A stretch of DNA of 64,000 bases from Lentinus brumalis (lineage: Eukaryota > Basidiomycota > Agaricomycetes > Polyporales > Polyporaceae): assembly GCA_001792895.1 (NCBI GenBank), contig MARA01000013.1:186001-250000 (forward strand), written 5' to 3'. Under the pieces are notes generated by a model, which was given only the letters and a program-made list of their open reading frames with translations, had not been told where the DNA came from and did no database searches. The translations under genes were made by a program, and so were the position numbers. Below are positions 22,357 through 34,300 of the stretch, piece by piece (positions within the stretch are counted from its first letter, which is position 1; each line of letters opens with the position of its first letter).

Positions 22357-23495
22357 ATGATCTCTTTACGCGAGGTGCTCGCGAGCTTGCTCCTCCTCGC
22401 CTTGCTGTTCTACCTGATTTGGCGCTACCAGCGCCCATCCGACCGGGTTACTACCGGTGCGCGTCGGTACCGGTTCTCCGCGAGCACTGGTGTTCGTCGC
22501 GAGAAGACTACATACCTCGAGTTCGCGGCGCCTTCCCCCCCGAATGCAGAACGCCACTCACGTCCTACAATCCTCGAAGTCTTCGATTGTTCCACGGCCC
22601 TTCGGTCACGGTAAGGACATGTCTTGGTATCTAAATCGTACGCAGCTCATCGTGATACTCTTAGTCTCGTCAGGCGCGACAGAAATGACTAGTCCTCAGT
22701 GGAATCAGTGAATGGTGGTGTTCCGGCTGGTCCAGCAGAGCCATCTCCGGCCTCTACGCACGTCTACCCTCCAAGCTACGCGACGAAGCCAAAGCCGAAG
22801 CCGAATGTCCTTCGGATCGAGCCACATCCTGCGGGCTCTGAGTCTAAGCACATCAGTAGCGACTTGGGCACGGGGACAGTTGTGCACGGTGCTCGCATCA
22901 CTCGGACGTCATCCTCCAGATCCGCTGTCGATCCTCCTATCTTCGGTACCTCTGCCAGCGGCGTCGATCCTTCGCCGAACGCTGGCTCGTCTGGTCGCGA
23001 GGTTGCTTCTCCTTCTGCTGGCCCAGTGGCACGGAGGCCGTCGTCACAATTGGTTCGTAATATATCATCTCCTGGCGATTGTTCTGACATACTTCGCATG
23101 TCAACAGCCAAAGTACCGGTGGACGGACAAGACATACGGTCGCTGGGCTGGTTCCGAAGGACCGGAACCCATCACTGCCCCTCCCATGTTCCGGAATGAG
23201 AACGACATTCGCCTCGGCGATGTGTACCGTTATCAGGTACAGAACGATGTCCAACTCTGGTTGAGAGTTCTTGGCGACGAGGGTCCGTACTGGCTTTCGG
23301 TTCCTGCTGGCTATGTACGAGAGGATGGTCGCTACCTCTCAGTCACCCAGCAGAAGATGGAGCCGTCTTGGGTCACTAGCGGTGAATGGTGCCAGAAGTG
23401 CATTCGTGCCGGTGAGACTCACTTATCTGCATCAGAAGTATAGTGTTCGTTCACTGATATCTGATCTCACAGTGAAACGCCGAGCTCGGGTTTAA
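22357..23495 (+). CDS. Orphan protein with N-terminal membrane anchor
   Basis: The ATG at 22357 opens with a strongly hydrophobic stretch (LASLLLLALLFYLIW, about residues 8-22) followed by basic residues, typical of a type II signal anchor. The middle is Pro/Ser-rich. The C-terminal domain (about 90 residues, in two exons around 23112-23420) includes GDVYRYQVQNDVQLWLRV, YWLSVPAGYV and WCQKC, ending KRRARV at stop 23493-23495 after an intron with donor at about 23412. The intron between exon 1 (ends about 22608, GTAAGG) and the Pro-rich exon could not be phased, so one base or a splice site is mis-read. No family recognised. It sits directly upstream of the SUN gene on the same strand. Confidence 0.5.
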
Positions 23496-23844
23496 GCAGG
23501 CCTAGCCTTGAGTCAGTTTAGGTTATGCGCACTATGTTCTACTAGTGCGCCTTTGTTACGACTGCGGGCGGGCTTGGACTTGCCCCCTCACATTAATTAT
23601 TCGAACCACATGGCGGTTCCATCACATTCTTTTGGGGTTTCTTTGTACTTACCGCTCCTTTGTCCTGCGCATACGTATGGCCAATCAAACACTGTTATGG
23701 AACCTTGCGTTGTATTCGCTCATAGCTCACCCGTCAGCGCCACTCACGCCTCTGCGTTGATCCTCCTCTTCATCCCTCCGTCCTGCACGCGTACTTTTCC
23801 GTCCTCCACGCTTATTGCTTCGTCCTGCACGCTTATCCCTACCT

Positions 23845-24956
23845 ATGGCCAAGAAGACAGGTACCGCCCGGCCGGGATGTGACCCCTCTCAATTTGTCTT
23901 CGAGGAGGCACCTGGACATACGTTCGGTGTGTACTTGCGTAGTCACTCACAATGCTCCCATGAACCAACTCTCATCCATCGTCTTCCTTCTATCAAGACC
24001 ACGCGCCCATGAAAAAGACTGTCCGTTTTGAAACCTCCTTCTCTGAACCATCGCAAACGGAACCCCCGCGACGAGAGCGCGATCAGACAAGACGCGTCTC
24101 GAGCCAGCCCCACGCCGCGACCCAGAGGACATCTGTTCGCGCGGGTAGTGTCATCCTCGCGTGCACCATGTTCATTGCCCTGCTTGCGATATGTGCCCCC
24201 AACTCGCCGTTCACTGTTCCGAATCTGAGCAGGGTTCCCGGACGCGCGTTCGTTCATTCTCTCCTGCGCTCTTCGCCCTACGTCGACCGGTCCCAGGCGC
24301 AAAATCTGCCTAGCATCTGCTCTCCTTCAGATATCGAGGCGGCTATCGAGGCGTCGGTTCGCAAGGCTCTTCGCGGCCCCGTTCTCCTGCGGGACTTCGC
24401 CCTTAAAGCTGATGGCGGGAAGATACTGCCTGGTCTCACCACCGCGGTACATACAGACGCTCTCGATCAGCAGATATCTGGTCCCGAAGTTGTCATTGAT
24501 GACCTCACTGCCATAGGACGCTGCTGGACCACCGATGTGCCATCTCAAGTTGGTCTATCGACTCCGACTCTCATCCATCCCACGAACATCACCATCGACC
24601 ACATTCCCCGCGAACTCGCCGCTGATATCGGGCGCGCCCCGCGACGCATGACCCTTTGGGGAGTCGTTGATGGTAAACCGAACCATGCACGCTACAAGTC
24701 CGTCATGGGAGCGAGGGGCCGCCGCATGCCCACCGCTCCTTCGCTCACTTCTGGCCATGTGTTCCTCAACCTTGCCTCTTTCGAGTACGATATTGGCGCA
24801 GATTATCACATTCAGACCTTTCCGGTCTCGCAGGATGTTGTCGAATCTCGCATGGACTTTGGTGTCTTCGTGTTAGAGGTCATGGACGGCTGGGGCGCGT
24901 CGAGCGTATGTTTGTACCGTGTTCGTATCCACGGCTTACCAGCCACCCTCAAGTAG
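23845..24956 (+). CDS. SUN (Sad1/UNC-84) domain protein with one membrane segment
   Basis: Exons 23845-23926 and 23998-24956 (71-bp intron, phase 1); 346 aa. A basic N-terminus is followed by one transmembrane segment (AGSVILACTMFIALLAICAP, about residues 80-99) and then a SUN domain filling the C-terminal half. Recognised blocks are RDFALKADGGKI, the Trp of GRCW, STPTLIHPTNITIDHIPREL, FEYDIGADYHIQTFPV and NWG-like DGWGASSVCLYRVRIHG. This order (DFA..GG, HIP, QTFPV, CLYR.RVHG) is diagnostic for SUN domains, which face the perinuclear space and bind KASH partners in LINC complexes. The spacer between membrane and SUN domain is short, with little coiled coil, compared with canonical Sad1. Partner unknown. 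Confidence 0.85.
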
Positions 24957-25397
24957 GATACTCGCGCTCGTTGTTGTTGGGTTGTTTTGCCAATGAATTG
25001 CATAGAAAGCACGTATGGATTGCTCTGAGCACTCGGAGGCGCTGACTGCCTAGACGCGTGAGGCAAGCGGCGCATCTTGAGCACTTCTGGTCCAGTTCTG
25101 CTCCTCTCCCCTCGCCTCACTGAGCGACCGAATACCTCTCGCCATCGCTTGCTCATGCCAGTCTGTCATGTCCTATTGCGCCGTAAGTGTTCGGTGCGCC
25201 AGATAATCGCTCAGGAGCATGAGTCGAAGCCCCGCCGTCGAAGCGACCACGCATTGGCTCTTTGGCTCCTTTGTCCGCTTTGACTTGCTAAAGCTTTGGC
25301 TCGATGGCTCAGCATGGTGAGCATATATAGTCTCCTCCTCCTAACTCTTTCCCTCACTCGCCACTCTACCTTGAGCCACCCTCCTTGTTCTGGTAAC
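24957..25397. other. Intergenic
   Basis: About 440 bp between the SUN gene and the interrupted gene, codirectional. A weak TATA-like CATATATAG lies at about 25322-25330, about 70 bp before the next ATG. Nothing else is supported. Confidence 0.35.
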
Positions 25398-28300
25398 ATG
25401 GATTCGACCGCCTCCCCCGCCCAACTACCCCCTCACGAACCTGAGGCTCAAGACACTGAGCCACCAGTAGTCGAGACGAACGATGTCATCATGATGAACC
25501 CACCGCCTTCTCCGCCACCTCCCGTTGCCGGTGCCAAACGCGAGATGGTTGGCGCAAAGGCGTTCGCGCTGGAAAATGTCAAGGCCGCGAGGGTGAATGA
25601 GAGTGTGAGTATCGTTGTGCCCACCCGTTGATGTGCATCATACTGGTCTGTGCCCCGATTTTGCGACCTCTTTGCACCTTCTATCGACTCCCTATCCTCA
25701 CTATCGTCCATTTCGCCGTCCTCCTGCCCTTCTCCTGCGCTCCTTCGGCCTCATCGGCCAACCTGCGAGCTATTGTCGGCCTATATCGTCCCCAGTCGGC
25801 CTTGGTAGTCATCATTCGTCCTTGCTCGACCATCACCTCCCACCTCGACTCTCGAACGACGTCGAACCGTAGTCCTTTGCATTCGACAGTCGTCGACCAG
25901 CCTTCGTCCTCACTCCCATGGCCAGCAATTTGTCCGTTCGTCGATTCATCAGTTCATCGACCCTGCGACCCTTCGTCTATTCGAGCCTTTGAGCCTTTGA
26001 GTCTTCTTCCCTTCCCCCTTTACTATACAGTTTGGTTCGACCTTGCCTTAGTTCATTTCGTCCCCTTCGCTTCGTGTCAAACGGCGCGATTCGTCGATTG
26101 CGTCATTATGTTGCGATCGTTCGACCTGGTCCGTGCGCCTAGCGCCTGTTCGGCGTTGTCGGCGCCGTCGTTGTCGCATCACGCGATTAGCCTCGTGTTC
26201 GGCTCTGATTGGTTGTTCGTCGCTTAGTCATAGGCCGAATCGCGCGCTTCGTCGTACCATATTGTCGAACAGCATGTACAGCATCTAGTCAGAGGCCCCC
26301 TTCCCTTCCCCCACCATCTACACTCCGAATCCAGAGAACCTTTCCCCCTCTCCGTCACGAGCTCTCGTTTCGCGGTCGTTTCGACGCTCTTCGACGTTTT
26401 CGCCAGTTTTGAGCCGGAGTCGCTCCAAGTCCAAGGTCCAGCTGAGTCGCAGAGTCTTCTCATAGTTTCGCCGTATCGTCGGCCAGTGTCGTATCGTCGA
26501 CCCAGCAAGTAGCCCAGGAAGGGTAGCCCAGGAAGGGCCGGTTTCGCTCAAGAAGAGCCTTCGCGTTCGGCCTATCGTGGCCCTAGTCGGTCTATCGTGA
26601 CCCAGTCGACCTATCGTGGTCTTCCCCCAGCCTATCGTGGCCCCAAGTTGTCCAGGAAGGACTTCGTCGTCTCGCGCACCCAGGACGGGGCCGATTCGTC
26701 GCACTATCGCGTCGCAGAGTCTTCGCATCGAGGCCGGAGTGCCTCGTGGTTTCGTCTTGCCGACGGCTATTCGTCGTTAGGCTATATATCGCCGACACCT
26801 CGCCGATTCCCCTTTTCCCTCGCACCACTTTCGCCTTCTTCCCTCCCCCTTTCGAGCTCTTCGACTTCGCGAACCTCCGACGCTCGACTTCGTCGCCGCT
26901 CGACCGAGAATCGACTAGCCCACTCGCACCCTTACAGGTTGGTTGTTGTCATTTGTTGGGTGTTCCGCCCTCAGAGACGCAGCTGCCGTATCACCGTCAT
27001 TCCTCACTCCACTGACCAACAATCGGCAGAACGTACGACCCCTTGCCAGGAATCCGGAGCAATCGCATTTTGCCACTGCACCGAAACGTCCAACCCAAAG
27101 GCGTGGTAGGTACTCCATTTCGTGTCGTTAGCCCATCGCAACTGACAAGTCTTCGCGGAAGTTGCCCCGCTCCGCACCGGTAGTTTCTCGTCTACCTCAC
27201 AGTTCACACCACAGACGGCCCAAACATTCCAGTTCTTGCCTCAAGCCGCCCCGCAGCAGTTCGTGAGTCGTGCCGTCAATCATAATTATACCCTTCACTG
27301 ACCCTCGAGTAGCCAACCATGAGTAATGCGACTCTCGCTTCGCATATTTTGCATGCCCCGCCACTTGCCGTTCAACATCCGTACTCCATGGGCCAGCATC
27401 AAGGACAGGGTCTCGTTTCGTTCGTGAGTCATGTCCCCTATGGGCAAGGGCCCGCTATGGTCAGTACAGTCGCGTGTTCTGGGTCATAGATCTGCGTCTC
27501 AATGCGTCTCATCCCAGCCACAGCAGAACATTGGAATGGCACCCAGCGCTATCCCTCCAAATCCTGTTGCGAACTTCATGCAAGCTGGACACCAGTACGG
27601 AATAACTGGATTCCCTCAGCAAGGCGTCCCAAATCAGTTGTATGCCATGCAGATGCAGGGTGGCCATACGGTGAGCAGACCGGATCGCGACGTCGACTCC
27701 CTCTAATACAGAAATTGACAGGCTAACAACACGGCGGCGAGCGGACCTCAAGGCCTCAGTTCGCTTGAGCAGGCCCGGGCCACCTGGAATCAGATCTCGT
27801 CTTCGGAACGAGAGGAGGTCCTCCGTATTTACGCCAGTCAGCAAGTCCCGATAGATCCATCGTTGTTAGACCCATCGTTGGCTCAACGTGCGGAGACGTC
27901 ACAACCCCCACAAACCTCGTCATATGCGCCCCTCTCCTCTCTCTCCCCTGAGCCCGAGCAGCCAGACATGCATGTGGACAAAGAGGAGCCACCGCTGCCA
28001 GCGTCATCAAGTAACCTCGACAAAGGGAAGGCACGGGTACGTACACTCACGTCGCATACCTGCTTGATTTTGGCTGACTGTTAAGACCGTGCGCGCCGGG
28101 ACGAAGTCCGGTGGAAGTCCGGACGGAGTTACGGAGTTACGAAGTCCGGAACGAGACGCGCTGAGGGTGAAGACTTCGGCGAAGCTATTGATCAACGCCT
28201 TGAGGATCCACGAAGGTCTTCAATTTAAGACAGACAAGAGAACCGGGGTTTATACCGGAGCAAGCAACGAGTAAGAAGATAAGCAAGAGATAATACCAAG

Positions 28301-31300
28301 CCAGAGAGAAGTCAAGCCAGAGGTAAGAAGTCAAGCAGAAGTCGGAGGTCGGAGGTCGGAGGTCGGAGGTCAGAAGTCCGGTCGGAAGGATCGGACGTTG
28401 AGAGAGAGCGAACAGATAGATTGAGCTCAGAGTCGTAACGGGAAGTGTAACGAGATATCAGAACTGGAGTCTAAGCGTGGCTACAGGGAGTCTTATATAG
28501 TAAAGTCCGAAAGTCCGGAGAGGAGTAGCCAAGACATAGGTAAGGAGGTACAGAACCGGAGTCAGGCGGAAGCAAATGATCAGCCAATACAATGTATAGT
28601 AAGATCGAATGAGGGCGGATACAATCGAAGGATCGAATGAACGGAGTCTGATCACGGAGGCGGATGCAAGCGGAAGCAGATGGTCCGGAGTCCGGGTCAA
28701 GTAAGAAGACGATAAGGGGTGAAGTGATCGAGAATAGTATCACAGGTAAGAACGAACCGGAGGTGCGGAGTCCGAGGTAGGTCCGGACTGGAGTTGGTGC
28801 CTTGTGGGCATGGAATGTAACAGTATCCCCCCACTGGGTCCGAGCCCTCGAGGACCGATAGGAAGTCCGATGGAATGAGGTTTCGATCTGACGTGTGATG
28901 ACCGGACGGATGATGATCGGACAGGTGAAGGTCGGATGTGATGTTCGGAGTTGTGAAGGTCGGAAAGATCCGGATTTGGATCCGGACTATAAAAGTCCGA
29001 GCCGGAGTCGGAGTGTTCAAACCTCTCCTTCTTCTTTGCCACAACATGCCCCCAAAACGCAAGACGACATTGCCGCCCTACGCCTCCAGGAGGCTGAAGC
29101 CCAGATAGCCCTAGCCAGGGCCACCGTGGAGAAGTTGGAGGCCGAACGGATGGCCGCGGAGGCCGCACTCCGGAGGTCGGAGGCGGCGGAGAGAGAGGCG
29201 GAGAAGGCCAAGCAGATGAAGAAGAGAACCCCGACGAAGCCAAAGTCGACGGGACCACTGGTGGTGAGGAGCCGGAGACGAAACCCGCAAAGTAAGTCCG
29301 GAGTTCCGGAGATGAGGTCCGGGAGGACTGATCTTGTTTACAGGGTTCCGTGTTCCGTTTGTGTGAAGGCGGGGGATGATTGCCGGTACAAGACCACCGG
29401 CAAGGCTGCCTCCTGCGTCCGGTGTCAGGAGAAGAAGACCGGATGTACCGGCGGAACTCCGCCTGACGGAGTCCGGACGTTGAAGCGCAAGACGAAGACG
29501 ATCGTCGACAGCGACATCGAAGAGCTGGAGACGCCACCGCCACCGACGAAGAAGATCAAGAAGACGGAGGAGACTCCGAAGGCCGGTCCTTCGAAGGGAA
29601 GGAGCGGGCGGACCCGCAGCCGGAGCCGGAGGTCGAGAAGATCGAGCCGAAGAAGACTCGAGAAGACTCCCTCGACACTCGGGACCTCTTTCTGAGGGTC
29701 CTGCACGAGATGTCGGGGTGCCGGTCGGAGATGCGGAGGTTGCATCAGGAGGTGGGGACTCTCCGGAAGGAGATGACGGCGGTCCGGAGCAACAACGAGG
29801 ACCTCCGCGATGAGATGCGCACCTCCGGATGGAGATGATGATGGTCCGCCAGGCCGTCCGGACGCTGGACGACGTCCGGGATAGAACGACCGTCCTGGAG
29901 GCCTACCTCGGCCCGTTCATGTAGGGCCAGCGTCGGGACCGCGAAGGACTCCTGAGGGTTCCGGGAGTGGATGCGGACCCGGATTACGAGCCGGAGGCGG
30001 ATGTCCGGAGAGGGATCGAAGGAAGGTGAGGAAGGCGAAGGGACCGGGGAGAGTTCAGAGGGGTCGGATGGGCAGAAGTCCGGTAAGGAGCCGGAGGAGG
30101 CGGATGAAGGGTCAGGAAAAGGGCCGGAGGGCTCAGGGAAGGGCCCGGAGGGCCCAGGAAAGGGACCGGAGGTCCAGGGTTCGAAGAACTGAACGGAGTC
30201 CGAAGTCCGGACGTCCGTGTAGATAGAAAGAATTTGAAGGCTTTTCTTGACTGAAACTGAGTGAAGTCTGAAAGAAGGCGATAAAAAATCAAGACAGTGA
30301 GTAATAGTGGGTGAAGGTCAGATGTTTTGTATAGTATGGATGTATGTAGTCAGATCAAAACCAATAGGAATGGGTAAGAATGAAAGAATAGCCGAATCAA
30401 AAATGAGTGATAAACAAGAAAGAGTAGTAAGTAACCAGAGTGAAGCAAAAGGTCCAAACTTGTCCGGATAGGACCGATAGAAGTCCGGAAGGACCTCAAC
30501 GGAGTCCGGGGAGGTGGATCTAGGCTTCCGAGCGGACAGGATGTCCGATCCGGAGTTGAGAGCGCGAACTGCTCGGAGGACGGAAAGGGTGCAGAATTGT
30601 TGCCCGGAGGGATGAAGCGGGTTGCTCTTGGGTGACAACTGGTCGAAAGTTGGATGAGCTGACGACGGAGTAGTCACTATCCCCCCTTTTGGGTAGATGA
30701 CCCAACGGCGAGTGAGTGCGTCGGGTTTGCTCCGAGCCATTCGGAATGATCGGATGAACGAGTTGAATTGTTCTTCCGGAACTCCGGAGGAAGGTCCGGA
30801 GGGAGGACGTCCGAGACGGACGTGCTACGAGCTGTAGCGGAGTTGACAGATAGATTGAGAGTAAACTCTCGGAACCCTGGAGCTTACAAGCACACGCGAA
30901 CGCGGCTGCTCCGATCAGGGAGACAGATGGAGGCTTGGGCGAAGGCCCTGGCACTCCGGAGTCCGGTGGAGGTTCCGGACCCGACAGAGGTACGGGACAG
31001 GCCGAGGACTTGGTCCGGGATTGGTTGCTATGCATCTTCCAGTCAATCAACAGATTGTAGTCGGAGAGCCAGCGGTATCCCTGGACGGCGGAACCGGATT
31101 TGTCGAGCAGGGTGACATAGAAGTCGGAGTTCAGAGCTTCCCGAAGGGAAAGATGAACAGAAAGGATGGTTATCCAGTGATGGAAGTGTTAGACAATCCG
31201 TCAAGCAAACCGGACGGAGGTATGGCAGATGTCTGAAAGTCCGTGCTCGTCAACGGAGTCCGAAACAATAACAGAGATGATCCGGAGTTGACTAGAGCCG

Positions 31301-34300
31301 TGACTGCGTTTTCTAGGTTTATTCGGGTAGAGACGGAAGGAGTGCAGAGGGGTCCGAAAGAGTGGAAGCGTTGGTACGGAGTTGCGGTTCCGCGTGGGTT
31401 AAGTCAACGCCAACTAGACCGCACGCGGATTGCGGAGGTTCACCGCCTAGTTCTTGGGCTCCGCGGTACCCGGAGTGCTGTCCGGATGCGCAGGAGCGCC
31501 AAGTGTCTGGGCCTGAGCAGCCCGGACCTGGGCCGCGGTCCTCGTCGGACAGACGTCCGCAGTATGACCGGGGCCTCCGCAGAAGAGGCAGAGATTAGCA
31601 GTGAAACGCCGCTGACGCTCCTCGGGGGTGAGCTTGCCGTCCTTGCCCAGCTTGTCCGCGTATGGCTTTGCGGTCTTAGCCGGGGTCTTCGGAGTTGCAG
31701 GCTTCGACGGACTCTTCTGGGCGGAGTTGCCCGGAGAAGTCGAGGAACCCGAGGACTGCGATGGGTAGGATGACGTCAAGAGGTTCGGAGTGGGAGGGAC
31801 TTTGATCCGGAGGTGGAAGTCCGAGTCTCGCGGATCTGCTCGGTCCGGCGCTCCCAATAACGGGCGTCGATGGACTGAGCGAGTTCTCGGAGTTTGTGTA
31901 GGTCCTTCGGTTTCCCGATCTCCGAGATGCGGTCTTTGAGTCGGGACGGAGACCCTTGTAGAACTGATACTGAAGAGCTTCATTTCCCCACCCGACTTGA
32001 GTGGCGAGACGATTGAACTGGGTGATGTACCGAGCAATCCTCTGATTCTCGGACATGACTAGATTCTCCAGCTCGTGCTCCGCAGTTCCGACGATGTCGT
32101 AAGGTCCGAAGTTCATACGGAGTTCTTCCTGGAAGACCCCGTAGTCCGAGAGGAAAACCGGAGGGTTCCCGGACGGAGCTTCGAGGAGGAAGGGTTCGAA
32201 CCAAGCGAGAGCAGTCCCCTTGAGATGGGAGATTGCATAGGTGACTTTCTTCTCGTGGGTATCGAACGTGTTGGGCCGAGCCTTGAAGACCAGCTCTAAC
32301 TGAACGAAGAAGGAACGGAGTTTGGTAGGGTCCGTGCCATCGAACTGGTCCGGGTCTCGGACATTGTTGCGCTCAAACGCCGTAGGCTTCGAGGAGCCGG
32401 AGGCGGAGGCGGAGCCCGCTGGAGGGACTGCGCGGTTTGAGCCAGGAGGGTGATAGCAGCCGCTAGATCCTGATTGGTCTGCGACTGGGGGTTAACACCG
32501 GCAGATGCCTGAGTGGCTGAGTTCCGGAGGTCTGAGCACCTCCCGGAGGTCCGGATGCCTGCGCTTGTCCGGATGTTCGGCCTGAGGGACCGGGTTCGGT
32601 TGAACTCCAGCATGGGCAGCCCGAGCTTGAGAGGCCGAGCCTTGAGCCGGAGAGTAGAAGCGCATGGCGGACTGATCGAAGGGATTGTTGGGAGAGGTGA
32701 TGGGAAAAACAGGCTGGATGATTGCCGGTGAAGGCGGACGAGTACCGCCCGGAGAAGGCGGAGTAGTGCTGACTGCGGGAGTTTACCCCGACGGGTTGGA
32801 GTGTCCGCCGGGTTATATCCCACAGCTTGGGATATGCGTTCAGTGAATCCTTGGAAGGAAGATGTCATGATGAATCCTCAAGTTGAGTTCTGATATACTG
32901 TTAAGACCGTGCGCGCCGGGACGAAGTCCGGTGGAAGTCCGGACGGAGTTACGGAGTTACGAAGTCCGGAACGAGACGCGCTGAGGGTGAAGACTTCGGC
33001 GAAGCTATTGATCAACGCCTTGAGGATCCACGAAGGTCTTCAATTTAAGACAGACAAGAGAACCGGGGTTTATACCGGAGCAAGCAACGAGTAAGAAGAT
33101 AAGCAAGAGATAATACCAAGCCAGAGAGAAGTCAAGCCAGAGGTAAGAAGTCAAGCAGAAGTCGGAGGTCGGAGGTCGGAGGTCGGAGGTCGGAGGTCAG
33201 AAGTCCGGTCGGAAGGATCGGACGTTGAGAGAGAGCGAACAGATAGATTGAGCTCAGAGTCGTAACGGGAGTGTAACGAGATATCAGAACTGAAGTCTAA
33301 GCGTGGCTACAGGGAGGCTTATATAGTAAAGTCCGAAAGTCCGGAGAGGAGTAGCCAAGACATAGGTAAGGAGGTACAGAACCGGAGTCAGGCGGAAGCA
33401 AATGATCAGCCAATACAATGTATAGTAAGATCGAATGAGGGCGGATACAATCGAAGGATCGAATGAACGGAGTCTGATCACGGAGGCGGATGCAAGCGGA
33501 AGCAGATGGTCCGGAGTCCGGGTCAAGTAAGAAGACGATAAGGGGTGAAGTGATCGAGAATAGTATCACAGGTAAGAACGAACCGGAGGTGCGGAGTCCG
33601 AGGTAGGTCCGGACTGGAGTTGGTGCCTTGTGGGCATGGAATGTAACACTGACATCACAAGGAGGGCTCCGACGGTGTTCGGATGCAGGATGACATCAAC
33701 CGGATGACGAACGAATTCGGCTTCATGTTGCTGAACAAGATCCAAGAGTCGCATGATCAGACGCAGAATCTCATCACCGACTTCATGACGAAGCAGACCG
33801 AGCAACAAATGAAGTTTTGGTACAGTACCCACCGGAGTTGTCTCTTTGTGCGATCACTGACAGCTCGATTTGCAGCAAGACGATCGTCCGTGAGCTGAAG
33901 GGCGCGCCGGGCAACGCCGGAGCTTCGGAAAGTCCTCTCCCTCTTCACACCCACAGACGGACCCCGCAGAAGCCAGCCAAAGTCCGCCCCTCGCAATCGC
34001 CTTCCACGCCCAAGGGCAAAGCAGCTGGTAGCAACTCCAAGGCCACCCCAGAAGTGATCGAGTGTCCTGACACTGTGCTCACGATGCTCCAGGTCCGTGC
34101 CTCGTCATCGATCTTCGTAAGCTGTTGCTCATACTTGTTGGGTTGGCAGGAAGCTGTTCGGACGCACTTGAAGACTTTGCTTGGCTACACGTCTTGGCAA
34201 GATCTCGTAAGGCGATGCCCCCTCTGACCGACGACGAGGTCGAAGGCTATGGTCTGGACAGTGATGGTGTACCGCCCCCGGACGTACAATTCCGCATCGA

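Larger units (their letters stand above)
28079..33648 (-). mobile_element. Non-autonomous LTR retrotransposon (Ty3/gypsy-like), young insertion
   Basis: 5570 bp with TG...CA LTRs at 28079-28822 and 32899-33648, flanked by the 5-bp duplication CTGAC. Element polarity is minus: behind the right LTR comes a tRNA primer-site-like GTATATCAGAAC (minus strand, about 32887-32898), then gag, then a protease remnant, and beside the left LTR a G-rich polypurine tract (minus-strand GTGGGGGGATAC, about 28823-28834). No reverse transcriptase, RNase H or integrase motif is visible in any frame of the internal 4.08 kb. The LTRs differ by about two substitutions, one 1-bp indel and one extra 7-bp GGAGGTC unit, so insertion was recent. 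Internal sequence is saturated with GTCCGGA words. An antisense ORF fills the left third. Confidence 0.9.

Noticed and set aside
28458..28743. Two open frames on the minus strand repeated at 33284-33569
   Set aside because: They lie entirely within the two LTRs and are duplicated with them; no retroelement protein is encoded in LTRs.
30193..31029. Possible reverse transcriptase or integrase in the LTR element
   Set aside because: Both strands were read for the usual catalytic blocks and none was found; the protease remnant is the last pol feature recognised.
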